A stretch of 64,000 nt of DNA from Deltaproteobacteria bacterium (GCA_021815305.1 JAKAHC010000001.1:496001-560000); one strand, 5' to 3'; shown: positions 1-8,950, numbered from the stretch's first letter. Numbers and translations: made by a program. Notes: a model not told the origin generated them from the sequence alone.

Positions 1-147
1 TCCCGTCTCCTGTTCCATCGACAGGAAGAGGCGCGGCCGGGGAACGCCGGAGACCGAGGAGACCAGGATTTCCGGCTCGCCGGGGGCGGGGTCCGCCACC
101 GAGGCCATCTCCCGGCGGCAGAGGGCGAGAAGCCGTGAGAGAAGCAT
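1..147 (-). CDS. prmC: PrmC N-terminal fragment (release-factor glutamine methyltransferase)
   Basis: This is the first 49 codons of a gene that leaves the window. It starts at ATG 147-145, ten bases after the prfA stop. PrmC (HemK) methylates the glutamine of the GGQ motif of release factors using S-adenosylmethionine. The visible part is only the helical N-terminal substrate-binding domain, with a helix-like opening and the PrmC-like stretch PEILVSSVSGVPRPRLFLS near residues 26-44. The SAM-binding domain and the NPPY motif lie outside the window. The call rests on this weak match and on its position directly after prfA, which is the usual arrangement in many bacteria. Confidence 0.75.
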   Translation of the reverse strand, partial: MLLSRLLALCRREMASVADPAPGEPEILVSSVSGVPRPRLFLSMEQETG

Positions 148-157
148 GCCCCGGCGG

Positions 158-1219
158 TTACTTCCGGAGGGCTTCGACCTGGGCCTGGGCCGTCAGGGCG
201 TCGATGAAGGGGTCGAATCCCCCTGAAAGCACGGAGGCGAGCTGGTGCGTGGTCATGCCGATGCGGTGGTCCGTGACGCGGCTCTGCGGAAAGTTGTACG
301 TGCGGATCCGCTCGCTGCGATCCCCCGTCCCGACCTGGGAGCGGCGAAGGTCGGCCCGCTCGGCCTGGCGTTTCTCCATCTCCGCCTCGTACAGGCGGGA
401 TCGCAGGATCTTCAGTGCCTTGGACTTGTTCTTCAGCTGGGATTTCTCGTCCTGGCACTGGACCACAAGCCCGGTGGGGATGTGCGTGATGCGCACCGCG
501 GAGTCGGTGGTGTTGACGCTCTGGCCCCCGGGACCGGAGGAACGGAACACGTCCACCCGCAGGTCGTCCGGGTGGATCTGGATATCGACTTCCTCCGCCT
601 CGGGCATCACCGCCACCGTCACGGTGGAGGTGTGGATCCGCCCTCCCGCCTCGGTCGCCGGGACCCGCTGGACGCGGTGGACGCCCTTTTCGAACTTGAG
701 GCGGCTGTAGGCTCCCCTCCCCTCGATCATGGCGATCACTTCCCTGGTCCCGCCCAGGCCCGTCTCGCTTCGGGAGAGAACCTCGACCTTCCACCCCTTC
801 CCTTCGGCGTACATCGTGTAGGCGCGGAACAGCTCGGTCGCGAAGAGGGAGGCCTCCTCTCCGCCGGCGCCGGCGCGGATCTCGATCAGGATATCCTTGT
901 CGTCGTTGATGTCCTTCGGGACGAGGAGGAGCCGGATCTCCTTTTCGATACCTTCCATCTCCTCCGTGAGCCGCTGGATCTCCTCCCGCGCCATCGCCTT
1001 CATCTCGGGCTCCGTCTCGGAATCCAGCAGCGCTCGGTTCTCCTCGATCTCCCGCTCGGTCCTGCGGTATCGGGCGTGCGCCTCCGCGACGGGACGCAGC
1101 TCCGCAAGTTCCCTCCCCACCCGCTGCATCTCCCGCGCGTTTCCCGTGATCGAGGGGTCCGAAAGGAGTCTCTCGAGCTCGGGCACCTTCGCCGAGAGCG
1201 CCTCGAGCTTATCCCACAA
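158..1219 (-). CDS. prfA: Peptide chain release factor 1
   Basis: RF1 recognises UAA and UAG in the ribosomal A site and triggers peptidyl-tRNA hydrolysis. The 353-residue product has the usual length. The codon-reading tripeptide PAT is at residues 187-189, which separates it from RF2 (SPF). The catalytic GGQ is at 231-233 within SSGPGGQSVNTTDS. The start is TTG (1219-1217), giving a typical N-terminus (WDKLEAL); no better ATG fits. Its first 11 bases overlap the end of the upstream DUF1385 gene, and prmC follows after a 10-base gap, so the factor and its modifying enzyme are probably co-expressed. Confidence 0.97.
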   Translation of the reverse strand: MWDKLEALSAKVPELERLLSDPSITGNAREMQRVGRELAELRPVAEAHARYRRTEREIEENRALLDSETEPEMKAMAREEIQRLTEEMEGIEKEIRLLLVPKDINDDKDILIEIRAGAGGEEASLFATELFRAYTMYAEGKGWKVEVLSRSETGLGGTREVIAMIEGRGAYSRLKFEKGVHRVQRVPATEAGGRIHTSTVTVAVMPEAEEVDIQIHPDDLRVDVFRSSGPGGQSVNTTDSAVRITHIPTGLVVQCQDEKSQLKNKSKALKILRSRLYEAEMEKRQAERADLRRSQVGTGDRSERIRTYNFPQSRVTDHRIGMTTHQLASVLSGGFDPFIDALTAQAQVEALRK

Positions 1220-2162
1220 GGCAGGCCTCCCCGGCAGGCTCCCCGGAGACGCGCCGGAAGGAAGCGATGGCGACCTCGATCTGGGAGAGGTCCGGCTCGC
1301 GCGTGGTCAGCCGCTGGAGCCACAGCCCCGGCGCGACCAGGATGCGGAACAGGGGGGATCCCGCATTGCGGGCCGTAAGCCGGAGCGCTTCGTAGGAGAT
1401 CCCCGCGATCGCCGGGATCAGGGGGAGGCGCAGGAGCGCCTTCGTCAACAGGGAGCTCTCCCTCGGGATGAGGGAGAATACGAGGATGCTTGCGACCATG
1501 ACGAAGAGGAGAAAACTGGTCCCGCAGCGCGGGTGGAGCCGGGAATACCCCTGCACCGTCGCGGGGAGAAGCTGCGCCCTCCCCTCGTAGGCGTTGATCA
1601 CCTTGTGCTCCGCCCCGTGGTATTCGAAGATCCGCCGTATGTCCTTCATGAGGGTGATCCCCCCGATGTAGAGCACGAAGACCAGGACCCGGATCCCCCC
1701 GTCCGTCAGGTTGAAGGCCAGGGACCCTTTCAGCGAGGGGAGCATCCCGGACAGGAGGTGCGTCGCGTACAGGGGGAGCAGGAAAAACAGGCCGATCCCC
1801 ATGAAGAGGGCCAGCGCCAGCGCGCCGGCCATCGCCGGTCCGCCGCCCCCCCCGGAGGGGGCGGCCGCCGCCTTCGACGCGCCTTCCGCGTCGCCTGCGT
1901 CCGCCATCGCCTCGTCGGCCGAATACTGCAGGGCGCGGTAGCCGATCCCGAGCATCACCGCCATCGTGACCACCCCCCGCACCAGGGGGATCTTCGCGAT
2001 CCGTTTCCTTCCGGGGGACTCGGGGAGGGGAAAGTCGCGGACGCGGATCTCGCCCCCGGCCTTCCGCACCGCGACCGCGTAGGCCAGGGGTCCCTTCATC
2101 ATCACGCCCTCGATGACCGCCTGGCCTCCCAGGACGAGTTCCCTCGGTTCCCCGGGCGTCAC
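1209..2162 (-). CDS. DUF1385 family membrane protein
   Basis: This 317-residue protein belongs to the DUF1385 family (COG3872), whose function is not established. Visible family marks are LGGQAVIEGVMM near the N-terminus, the central YHGAEHKVINAYEG, and the HPRCGTSFLLF stretch, with several hydrophobic segments indicating an integral inner-membrane protein. The start is GTG 2162-2160, which shares GTGA with the thyX stop; an in-frame extension further upstream lies wholly inside thyX and is not used. A Ser/Gly/Ala-rich linker sits around residues 90-125. Its position between thyX and prfA, next to rpmE and rho, is common in delta-proteobacterial and Gram-positive genomes. Confidence 0.9.
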   Translation of the reverse strand: MTPGEPRELVLGGQAVIEGVMMKGPLAYAVAVRKAGGEIRVRDFPLPESPGRKRIAKIPLVRGVVTMAVMLGIGYRALQYSADEAMADAGDAEGASKAAAAPSGGGGGPAMAGALALALFMGIGLFFLLPLYATHLLSGMLPSLKGSLAFNLTDGGIRVLVFVLYIGGITLMKDIRRIFEYHGAEHKVINAYEGRAQLLPATVQGYSRLHPRCGTSFLLFVMVASILVFSLIPRESSLLTKALLRLPLIPAIAGISYEALRLTARNAGSPLFRILVAPGLWLQRLTTREPDLSQIEVAIASFRRVSGEPAGEACLVG

Positions 2163-2860
2163 GCCTGCGCTCCTTTTCCCGTCGCGGCGATCTCCCGCCG
2201 GACGTCCGCCGCCTTGCCGCAGGACATCCTTCCCTCCGGGCAGCGCCCCCGGACGCAGCCGGGTCCGGCGGCCTCGAACAGAAGCGGCGCCTCCCCCCTG
2301 GCGATCGCCAGCATGCGCAGGGCCATCTCCCGGATCTCCCACTGCGCGCGGCGGCACGTCCTCAGCGCGAAGAAGTGGTGGAGCTCGCGGGCGTTCATCG
2401 TGACGAGGATCTTGGTCTCGGTCGCGTTGGGAAGCGCGAAGCGCGCGTCCTCGGGCGGGATTCCCGCCTCCGTCATTTTCGCGTAGAGCCGCGAGGATGC
2501 CGCCATGTGCCGCGCGTACTCCCGCCGGAGGCCGGGGGAAGCCGCGATCGTCTCCGGCGTCACGTAGCCGAAATCGGCGGAGACGTACCTCTGGCTCTGC
2601 TGGGAGTAGGAGGCGATCCGGTGGCGGACCAGTTGGTGCGAGGCGGCGCGGGAGATCCCCTCGACGCCGTAGGTGAGGACCACGTGCTCCAGCACCGAGG
2701 CGTGCCCCATCGAAAGGACCTTCCGGATCAGCCCGCGGACATCCTTTCGGGTGACGTCCTTCCGCACCTCACCGATCCCGGCGGGGGTGTAGCACAGCCG
2801 CGCCGCCAGCGCGACCATCCGCTCGGGTTCGGGGGTGCACGAAAGAAGGAGGACATTCAC
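2159..2860 (-). CDS. thyX: Flavin-dependent thymidylate synthase ThyX
   Basis: ThyX makes dTMP from dUMP using FAD, NADPH and methylenetetrahydrofolate, and releases tetrahydrofolate without the dihydrofolate step of ThyA. The signature RHRX7S is present at residues 79-89 ([11 protein letters not shown]), followed by QRY. The protein has 233 residues, a normal length, and starts at ATG 2860 with [12 protein letters not shown]. It lies 25 bases after rpmE in the same direction and its stop overlaps the DUF1385 start. No thyA is seen in the window, so this may be the organism's only thymidylate synthase, though that cannot be judged from this stretch. Confidence 0.96.
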   Translation of the reverse strand: MNVLLLSCTPEPERMVALAARLCYTPAGIGEVRKDVTRKDVRGLIRKVLSMGHASVLEHVVLTYGVEGISRAASHQLVRHRIASYSQQSQRYVSADFGYVTPETIAASPGLRREYARHMAASSRLYAKMTEAGIPPEDARFALPNATETKILVTMNARELHHFFALRTCRRAQWEIREMALRMLAIARGEAPLLFEAAGPGCVRGRCPEGRMSCGKAADVRREIAATGKGAQA

Positions 2861-2885
2861 GGCGGGAAGGCGCCCCCACCGGGGA

Positions 2886-3095
2886 TCAGGCCTTCTCCCC
2901 CTTCGTGTACTTCTTGTGGAACTTCTCGATCCGTCCCGCGGTGTCCACCAGTTTCTGCTTTCCCGTGAAGAACGGGTGGCAGTTGGAGCAGATGGCCACT
3001 TTGATCTCCTCCACGGCCGACATGGTCTCGAAGGTGTTCCCGCAGGCGCACTTCACGGTCGCGAGGGCGTACTTGGGGTGGAGATTCTCTTTCAT
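2886..3095 (-). CDS. rpmE: 50S ribosomal protein L31 (zinc-binding form)
   Basis: L31 sits at the central protuberance and bridges the ribosomal subunits. The 69-residue product begins MKENLHPKY and keeps all four zinc-ligand cysteines at 16, 18, 36 and 39 (CACGN and CSNCHPFF), so it is the C+ form. A C-minus paralogue, if present, would be expected under zinc control, but none is in the window. It lies 30 bases downstream of rho and just upstream of thyX, a standard placement of rho-rpmE. Confidence 0.97.
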   Translation of the reverse strand: MKENLHPKYALATVKCACGNTFETMSAVEEIKVAICSNCHPFFTGKQKLVDTAGRIEKFHKKYTKGEKA

Positions 3096-3125
3096 CTTCG
3101 TGTGGTTTCCTTTCTCTCCCTTGCT

Positions 3126-4373
3126 TCAGGCGTTCATCGATTCGATGAATTCCTTGTTGGTTTTGGTCTTGGAGATCTTGTCCAGCAGGAACTCCATGCT
3201 CTCCGCCGGGGACAGGGGCGAGAGGAACTTCCGCAGGATCCATACCCGTTGCAGCAGGTTCTTCTCGAGGAGGAGCTCCTCTTTCCGGGTCCCGGACTTG
3301 TTGATGTCGATGGCCGGGAAAATGCGCTTCTCCGCGATCTTCCGGTCGAGGACGAGCTCGTTGTTGCCGGTCCCCTTGAATTCCTCGAAGATCACCTCGT
3401 CCATCCGGCTCCCGGTCTCGATGAGGGCGGTGGCGATGATCGTGAGAGACCCGCCTTCCTCGATGTTCCGGGCGGCCCCGAAGAACCGCTTCGGCTTCTG
3501 GAGGGCGTTCGCGTCCACGCCGCCGGAGAGCACCTTCCCCGAGGGGGGGACGACGGCGTTGTAGGCGCGCGCGAGGCGGGTGATGCTGTCCAGGAGGATG
3601 ACCACGTCCTTCTTGTGCTCCACCAGCCGCTTCGCCTTCTCCAGGACCATCTCGGCCACCTGGACGTGGCGCTGCGCCGGCTCGTCGAACGTCGAGGAGA
3701 TGACCTCCCCGCTGACGCTGCGCTGCATGTCGGTGACCTCCTCGGGCCGCTCGTCGATGAGCAGCACGATGAGGACGACCTCGGGGTGGTTCTTGGCCAG
3801 GGCGTTCGCGATGTTCTGGAGGATGATCGTCTTCCCCGCGCGGGGCGGCGAGGTGATCAGCGCCCGCTGCCCCTTCCCGATCGGGGCCACGAGGTCGATG
3901 ATCCGCGTGGAGTAGTTGTCGTGAGTGTATTCCATCAGGAACTTTTCCTGGGGGTACAGGGGCGTCAGGTTGTCGAAGAGGATCTTGTCCTTGCTGATCT
4001 CGGGGTCTTCGTAGTTGATCTTCTCGACCTTGAGAAGGGCGAAGTACCGCTCGTCCCCCTTGGGCGCCCGGATCTGCCCGCTGATGGTGTCTCCGGTGCG
4101 CAGGCCGAAGCGGCGGATCTGCGAGGGGGAAACGTAGATGTCGTCCGGGCCGGGCAGGTAGTTCGAGTCCGGGGCGCGCAGGAACCCGTATCCGTCGGGG
4201 AGCACCTCGAGGACCCCTTCTCCGGAGACGATCACCTCCTGGTCGGTCTGGGACTGCAGGATGGCGAAGATCAGCTCCTGCTTCTTGAGGCCCGCGGCCC
4301 CGTCGACGTTCATCTTCTTCGCAATCTCGGTCAATTCGCCGATCCGCATGGCTTTCAGCTCTTTCAGATTCAT
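3126..4373 (-). CDS. rho: Transcription termination factor Rho
   Basis: Rho is the hexameric RNA-dependent ATPase that ends transcription at C-rich, untranslated RNA. The 415-residue protein has the N-terminal Rho helical domain ([20 protein letters not shown]), the cold-shock-like RNA-binding domain around residues 50-115, and the ATPase core with Walker A SPPRAGKT at 175-182 and Walker B-type [16 protein letters not shown]. No long insertion in the N-terminal domain is visible. It starts at ATG 4373 after an untranslated leader of roughly 130 bases, with a good sigma-70-type promoter at 4514-4543. Rho leaders are often autoregulated in other bacteria; that is only a possibility here. Confidence 0.98.
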   Translation of the reverse strand: MNLKELKAMRIGELTEIAKKMNVDGAAGLKKQELIFAILQSQTDQEVIVSGEGVLEVLPDGYGFLRAPDSNYLPGPDDIYVSPSQIRRFGLRTGDTISGQIRAPKGDERYFALLKVEKINYEDPEISKDKILFDNLTPLYPQEKFLMEYTHDNYSTRIIDLVAPIGKGQRALITSPPRAGKTIILQNIANALAKNHPEVVLIVLLIDERPEEVTDMQRSVSGEVISSTFDEPAQRHVQVAEMVLEKAKRLVEHKKDVVILLDSITRLARAYNAVVPPSGKVLSGGVDANALQKPKRFFGAARNIEEGGSLTIIATALIETGSRMDEVIFEEFKGTGNNELVLDRKIAEKRIFPAIDINKSGTRKEELLLEKNLLQRVWILRKFLSPLSPAESMEFLLDKISKTKTNKEFIESMNA

Positions 4374-4513
4374 TCACGCTCTCCCGGGGAAAGGGGTGGT
4401 TGGTTTGGAATTTGCGGAAACCGCCGTCTGCAACGGGGTTGAAAAATCCGGAAGGCACTCCAAAAGACGGTAGTCTGTCGCCGGTTGTTCGATGATCTGT
4501 TCCTGGAAACCCG

Positions 4514-4543
4514 AAGATACCCTAAAACGGGCCCCGGCGTCAA
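4514..4543 (-). promoter_or_regulatory. Putative sigma-70 promoter of rho
   Basis: On the minus strand TTGACG (4543-4538) and TATCTT (4519-4514) are separated by 18 bases, a near-consensus -35/-10 pair. Transcription would start near 4507 and give a leader of about 130 nucleotides before rho. The -35 element overlaps the stop codon of the upstream GGDEF-like gene, so the promoter is partly inside coding sequence. Confidence 0.55.
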
Positions 4544-5526
4544 TCCTTGAAGACGGTTACCGCATTGTCGCCCTTCCGGGCCGATTCGTGCACCATCGCC
4601 TCGACGTGCGGCACGAGAACCCGCTCCGTTTCCCCGTCCTTGGGAAAGGACGCCACGCCGACGGCGAGCCGGAGCATGCCCTCGCGGAACCCTGCGGGGG
4701 CGGCGTTCATCGCATCGAGAACGTTTCGCGCGACCCCGGCGGCCTCCTGCTTCCCCATCTGGGGCATCACGACGAAGATCATCGAGCCCGACCGGGCGAT
4801 GTAGTCCACTTCGCGCAGCTGCTCCCTGACCACCCGCGCGAGTTCCGCCAGCGCCTTGTCGGCCGCCACGTGTCCGAACACGTCGTTCATTTCCCGAAGG
4901 TGCCGGACCTTGAGGAACACAAGGGACACGGGGTGTTTCAGCTTCTTCCCCCGCGTGAGCTCCTGGTGGAGCACCTCGTGGAAGAACTTGAAATTGTTCA
5001 GCCCGGTGATGGAGTCGATGTCGGGAACGCGCGAGATCCTCCTGCGGAAGGCGTGCAGCGACAGGTAGACCGCGCACAGCCGCGCGTAGATGCGGAATTC
5101 CTCCCCCACCGCGGAGGAAAACAGCTCGGGGTCCGCCGATTCGGCAAGGAACACCCCGAGGGTTTCCCCCTGGAGGCGGCACGGGGCGGCGTAGAGGCTC
5201 CCGCTTTCGTGCTCGAAACGCCAGGCGGGATCCGATAGGCGCGGGTCGCTTCCCCGGAGCACGACTTCCCCTTCGAGCGCCGCGTCGATCACCGGCAGGC
5301 TGTTCCGCGCGTACAGACCCTTGATGAAGTTGCCGGAAAGCCCGCGATGCGCGAAGAAGAGGGGGGATTTTCCGCCGTCGGCGGCGAGGACGGCGGCCGA
5401 CAGGAGCGGGTAGTTGTCCATCAGAAGGCTCATCAGGTGGTTGGCCTGCTCTTCCTCGGAAAGGCGCCTCTCGAGCCGGGAAAAGATCTCGTTCTCGATC
5501 CGGATACGGGTCTCGGCGTAGCTCAT
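4540..5526 (-). CDS. Degenerate GGDEF-domain protein with GAF-like N-terminus
   Basis: A 328-residue cytosolic protein whose second half is a diguanylate-cyclase fold that looks catalytically dead. The domain entry DSITGLNN is kept, and NDVFGH is recognisable. The metal-binding Asp segment is replaced by FLKVRHLREMND, and the GGDEF loop reads ARSGSMIFVV. The first half resembles a GAF-type sensor. I infer a signalling or scaffold role rather than c-di-GMP synthesis. The start chosen is ATG 5526, with AGGA six bases upstream; in-frame GTG 5577 and ATG 5565 lack a ribosome site and would overlap pgeF. It lies between pgeF and rho. Confidence 0.8.
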   Translation of the reverse strand: MSYAETRIRIENEIFSRLERRLSEEEQANHLMSLLMDNYPLLSAAVLAADGGKSPLFFAHRGLSGNFIKGLYARNSLPVIDAALEGEVVLRGSDPRLSDPAWRFEHESGSLYAAPCRLQGETLGVFLAESADPELFSSAVGEEFRIYARLCAVYLSLHAFRRRISRVPDIDSITGLNNFKFFHEVLHQELTRGKKLKHPVSLVFLKVRHLREMNDVFGHVAADKALAELARVVREQLREVDYIARSGSMIFVVMPQMGKQEAAGVARNVLDAMNAAPAGFREGMLRLAVGVASFPKDGETERVLVPHVEAMVHESARKGDNAVTVFKD

Positions 5527-5554
5527 GGCGGTTCCTGTCGCTTGAAGAGGGGCT

Positions 5555-6298
5555 TCAGTTTCCATGCAGGGAATCACATATATAGATAAAGCTTAGCTGG
5601 CGGCCGGTCAAGGATTTTTCACGCCGGAAGGAATGGAACCCGGTGGAGCAGACGGTGCATGGCCCCAGGCCTTCGACCCGGTCCGGGGGGATGCCCGCGG
5701 CCCGGAGCGCCGACAGGGCGATCGCCTGCAGGTCCGCCATCCATTTCCCTTGCGCCTTCCCCCTCCGGAGGCGGTCGCATCCTCCGGGAACGGAGAGGAG
5801 AGCCTCCGCCGTCTCTTCCCCCACCTCGTAGCAGCAGCCGCGGGCGCAGGGGCCGGCCACGGCGCGCAACGAAGCCGGAACGTTTTCCCCGTGGCGCCTT
5901 GCGAGCGCCCGAAGGGTCTCCTCGACGATCCCGGCGGCGAGCCCCCGCCAGCCGGCGTGGATCGCCGCCGCCAGGGGGAGTTCCCCGTGCGCGAGAAGGA
6001 TCGGGACGCAGTCCGCCGTGTGGACCCCCACGCCCGTCCCGGGCGCCGCCGTCCAGAGCGCGTCCCCCTCCCGCTCCGGACCGCCGGGGAAGCCCCCGTC
6101 GCCGGGCTCGAACGGAAGGACCGTGGCCGAGTGCACCTGTTTCAGGGTGCAGATGGCGTCCGGCGGGAGGCAGAACACCTCCCGCAACCTTTCCCGCGGG
6201 CCGCGCCCGGCCGCGGGGTCCGCTCCCAGGAAGGCGTGGTACACCCCCGGCACGGAGCGCAGGAGGGGCGACTGCAGGAAATGCGGAAGCGGCCTCAG
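5555..6298 (-). CDS. pgeF: PgeF/YfiH family purine nucleoside phosphorylase (laccase-domain)
   Basis: This family was long called polyphenol oxidase; members act on purine nucleosides and on mis-made UDP-MurNAc peptides in peptidoglycan quality control. Family marks are LKQVHSATV, HTADCVPILLAHG with the metal Cys, and AIHAGWRGLAAGIVEETL. From GTG 6253 the protein has 232 residues but lacks the conserved N-terminus. Reading 15 codons further gives LRPLPHFLQSPLLRSVPGVY, the expected family start, beginning at CTG 6298-6296. That CTG overlaps the rluD stop (CTGA) and has GGAGG four bases upstream, so a CTG start is likely. It is followed by the GGDEF-like gene. Confidence 0.85.
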   Translation of the reverse strand: MRPLPHFLQSPLLRSVPGVYHAFLGADPAAGRGPRERLREVFCLPPDAICTLKQVHSATVLPFEPGDGGFPGGPEREGDALWTAAPGTGVGVHTADCVPILLAHGELPLAAAIHAGWRGLAAGIVEETLRALARRHGENVPASLRAVAGPCARGCCYEVGEETAEALLSVPGGCDRLRRGKAQGKWMADLQAIALSALRAAGIPPDRVEGLGPCTVCSTGFHSFRREKSLTGRQLSFIYICDSLHGN

Positions 6299-7233
6299 GA
6301 TGCCTCCACGGCGACCCGGAAGGCGGCGAACTCCGGGGGGTCCGGAACCGTGAACTCCATCCGATCCCCCGTGACCGGGTGGGTAAACCCGAGGTGAAAG
6401 GCGTGGAGGAAAAAACGCGACACCGTGACCGTGCGGCGTGCATCCCCTTTCCCCAGGAGGATCCGCCGGGGGCGCCCGTACACGTCATCCCCCACGATCG
6501 GGCAGCGCAGGTGGGCGCAGTGGACCCGCACCTGGTGGGTGCGGCCCGTCTCGAGGCGGAACTCGATGAGGGAGAATCCGCAAAACGCGCCGATGCGGCG
6601 GAAATGCGTGACGGCGACGCGTCCGCCGGAGGAAAGCACCGCCATCTTCTTCCGGTGGACGGGATGTCTCCCGATCCTTGTGCTCACCGTGCCCTCCTCC
6701 CGGGGCGGAGCCCCGAAGACGATGCCGCGGTACCTGCGGTCCATGGCGTGGGAGGCCAACTGCGAGGAGAGGCCGCCGTGCGCCGCGTCGGTCTTGGCCA
6801 CGACGAGGATCCCCGAGGTATCGCGGTCGAGTCGGTGCACGATCCCGGGCCTTGAAACTCCACCGATCCCCGAGAGGATATCGGCGCGGGAGAGGAGAGC
6901 GTTCACGAGGGTCCCGGCGGCGTGGCCCGGCGCCGGATGGACCACCATCCCGGCGGGCTTTTCGACCACGAGCAGGTGAGGGTCTTCGTGGAGCACCCGG
7001 AGCGGGAGGTCCTCCGGGACGAGATCGAGAGGGACCGGGGGGGGAATGATGACGACAATGGACTCACCGCCCGTAAGGCGAGAGGAGGGGCGGGCCGGCT
7101 CCCCCGACAGGCGGACGCGCCCTTCCCGGATCAGGCGCTGCGCCCGGGCGCGGGAAAGCCCGGAAACGATCCCGGACAGGTACCGATCGAGCCGTTCTCC
7201 CGCGCGATCCGCGGGGACCGTCAGGCGATGCAT
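6295..7233 (-). CDS. rluD: RluA/RluD family 23S rRNA pseudouridine synthase
   Basis: The enzyme converts specific uridines of large-subunit rRNA to pseudouridine. From ATG 7233 the protein has 312 residues with an N-terminal S4 RNA-binding domain (ERLDRYLSGIVSGLSRARAQ) and a catalytic domain with HRLDRDTSGILVV, whose second Asp is the nucleophile. It also has the family motif TGRTHQVRVH. The upstream in-frame codons are not needed for the domain and are excluded. Whether it modifies the RluD sites or those of a paralogue (RluA, RluC) cannot be told from sequence. It sits 22 bases after the 88-residue unknown gene and overlaps pgeF. Confidence 0.9.
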   Translation of the reverse strand: MHRLTVPADRAGERLDRYLSGIVSGLSRARAQRLIREGRVRLSGEPARPSSRLTGGESIVVIIPPPVPLDLVPEDLPLRVLHEDPHLLVVEKPAGMVVHPAPGHAAGTLVNALLSRADILSGIGGVSRPGIVHRLDRDTSGILVVAKTDAAHGGLSSQLASHAMDRRYRGIVFGAPPREEGTVSTRIGRHPVHRKKMAVLSSGGRVAVTHFRRIGAFCGFSLIEFRLETGRTHQVRVHCAHLRCPIVGDDVYGRPRRILLGKGDARRTVTVSRFFLHAFHLGFTHPVTGDRMEFTVPDPPEFAAFRVAVEAS

Positions 7234-7255
7234 CCCCGCCGGCGCGTCCGGCACA

Positions 7256-7522
7256 CTACCACACCTTGGAGGGGATGCGCCCGGTGGGCTTGAGCAGGAC
7301 GTCGACGAGCGCATGATTGAAATAGTTCGTGGTCCGCGCGATCTCGGGATCGATGCGGCTCAGGTAGTAGTTCCGCCCCTCCTCGATCTCATCCTTGAGA
7401 ACATCGAACAGGGTGTCGTTCTGGACCCCCTCCTCGACCTTCTTGTTGTTGTACAGCGCGATGTCCGAAACCACCGCCCGCGCGATCCGCCGCGCCACGT
7501 CCGGATCCCTCACCACTCCCAT
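7256..7522 (-). CDS. Conserved small protein of unknown function
   Basis: An 88-residue soluble protein with no recognised domain. It starts at ATG 7522 with AGGGGAAG just upstream. The sequence is mostly helical and charged, includes the phrase SDIALYNNKKVEEGV near residues 19-33, and ends with IPSKVW. It has no signal peptide or membrane segment. I recall similar short proteins next to pseudouridine synthase genes in Geobacter-type genomes, but this is memory rather than a search. It lies 27 bases downstream of the protease gene and upstream of rluD, apparently in the same transcript. Confidence 0.75.
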   Translation of the reverse strand: MGVVRDPDVARRIARAVVSDIALYNNKKVEEGVQNDTLFDVLKDEIEEGRNYYLSRIDPEIARTTNYFNHALVDVLLKPTGRIPSKVW

Positions 7523-7549
7523 CGGCTTCCCCTCCCCCCCTTCGCGGGG

Positions 7550-8950
7550 TCACTTGTTCCTCAAGGCCACAAAGAGCGGCCCGCCATCCCGGTACACCAG
7601 CGCGGAAACGACCCCCGCGCGCGGCATCCGGGATGCCGCGATCCGGTATGCATCGAGATCGGAAACCGCCTCCCGCCCGATGGAAACCAGGATGTCCCCC
7701 TCCCGGATCCCGCCCTCCCAGGCGGGGCTTGCGGCCTCGACGAACGTCACTTCCACTCCGCCTCTCAACTCCATCTCCCGAAGGAGGCGCCCGGGGACCG
7801 GCCGCACGGAGATTCCGAGGGGGTCCACCGGCTCGCGGGGCGCCTGGCGCCTCCCTCCGGCCTGCCCTTCCGCCTCCTCGATCGTCACCGCGGCGGCGAC
7901 CCGCCTGCCTCCGCGCAGAAGCTCGAGGGCCAGCGCGGTCCCGGGCTTCGTGTCGGCGACCTGCTTCTGGAACTCCTTCATCCCGGACACGCGGGTCTTC
8001 CCCAGGGAGACCAGGATATCGCCCATCCGGAGCCCTCCCTTTTCCGCAGGGCTCCCCGGGAGGATCCGGTTGACCAGAACCCCCTTCTCGCCCTTCGCTC
8101 CGAACGCCTCGGACAGATCCGGCGTGAGCGGCTGAATCCCCACGCCGAGCCATCCCCTGCGCACCGCGCCGTGTGCGGTAAGCTCCTGTTCCACCGCCCG
8201 GACGGTGTTGATCGGAATGGCGAAGCCGATCCCCTGCCCTGCGCTCACCACCGCCGTGTTGATCCCGACCACTTCGCCGCGCGCGTTGAGGAGCGGCCCT
8301 CCCGAGTTCCCCGGGTTGATCGACGCGTCGGTCTGGATGAAGTCGTCCCCCCCCTCCAGGTCCGGCTCCGCGCTGCGGCCCGTCGCGCTGATCACCCCCA
8401 GGGTCACGGTGCTCTCGAGGCCGAAGGGGTTGCCCACGGCGATGGCGAACTCCCCCACCTTGAGCCGGGAGGAGTCCCCCATCGTCACGACGGGCAACTT
8501 GCGCGCCGGCTGGATCCGGAGTACGGCGACGTCGGTCCGGATGTCAGCACCGACCACCTTCGCACGATGCTCGCTTCGGTCCGAGAGGCGCACCACGATC
8601 TCGTCGGCGTCGCGGATGACGTGCTCGTTCGTGACGATCAGGCCATCCTCCCCCACGACGACCCCGGAACCGAGCGAGTTCTCGCGGAATCCCCCGTTCT
8701 CTTCCAGGAGATCCATGAGATACTCCGGCGGCTGTCCTTCCTTCCGGCGCCCCGCCTCCGCCGTCCCGCGAGGGAAACGGGTCACGGTCCGGATATTGAC
8801 CACGGCCGGAACGGCGCGTTCGACCCCGGCGACGAAGGCCTGCTGGACGGCTGCCACGTCCACGGACGCCGGCGCGCTCCCGGGGCCGCCCCCCGTGCAC
8901 GCGGCGAGAAAAGGGAGAAGGGGCGCGAGGAAGCGCAACCGGAGCCTCAT
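7550..8950 (-). CDS. htrA: HtrA/DegP-type periplasmic serine protease, predicted lipoprotein
   Basis: A trypsin-like protease with two PDZ domains that degrades or refolds damaged envelope proteins. The 466-residue product starts at ATG 8950 (ATGA overlap with ribF). It opens with a signal sequence ending in the lipobox LAAC, so Cys18 is probably lipidated. The catalytic triad is His110 (VTNEHVIR), Asp140 (RTDVAVL) and Ser216 (NPGNSGGPL). PDZ1 spans about residues 255-350 and PDZ2 the last 100. Membrane anchoring by a lipid is less usual than the soluble DegP form. Cysteine 18 being followed by Thr-Gly-Gly suggests outer-membrane sorting, but this is inference. Confidence 0.93.
   Translation of the reverse strand: MRLRLRFLAPLLPFLAACTGGGPGSAPASVDVAAVQQAFVAGVERAVPAVVNIRTVTRFPRGTAEAGRRKEGQPPEYLMDLLEENGGFRENSLGSGVVVGEDGLIVTNEHVIRDADEIVVRLSDRSEHRAKVVGADIRTDVAVLRIQPARKLPVVTMGDSSRLKVGEFAIAVGNPFGLESTVTLGVISATGRSAEPDLEGGDDFIQTDASINPGNSGGPLLNARGEVVGINTAVVSAGQGIGFAIPINTVRAVEQELTAHGAVRRGWLGVGIQPLTPDLSEAFGAKGEKGVLVNRILPGSPAEKGGLRMGDILVSLGKTRVSGMKEFQKQVADTKPGTALALELLRGGRRVAAAVTIEEAEGQAGGRRQAPREPVDPLGISVRPVPGRLLREMELRGGVEVTFVEAASPAWEGGIREGDILVSIGREAVSDLDAYRIAASRMPRAGVVSALVYRDGGPLFVALRNK

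Noticed and set aside
2857-4458. Long minus-strand frame over rho and rpmE
   Set aside because: It is a shifted reading of rho with Arg/Pro/Gly-rich low-complexity product.
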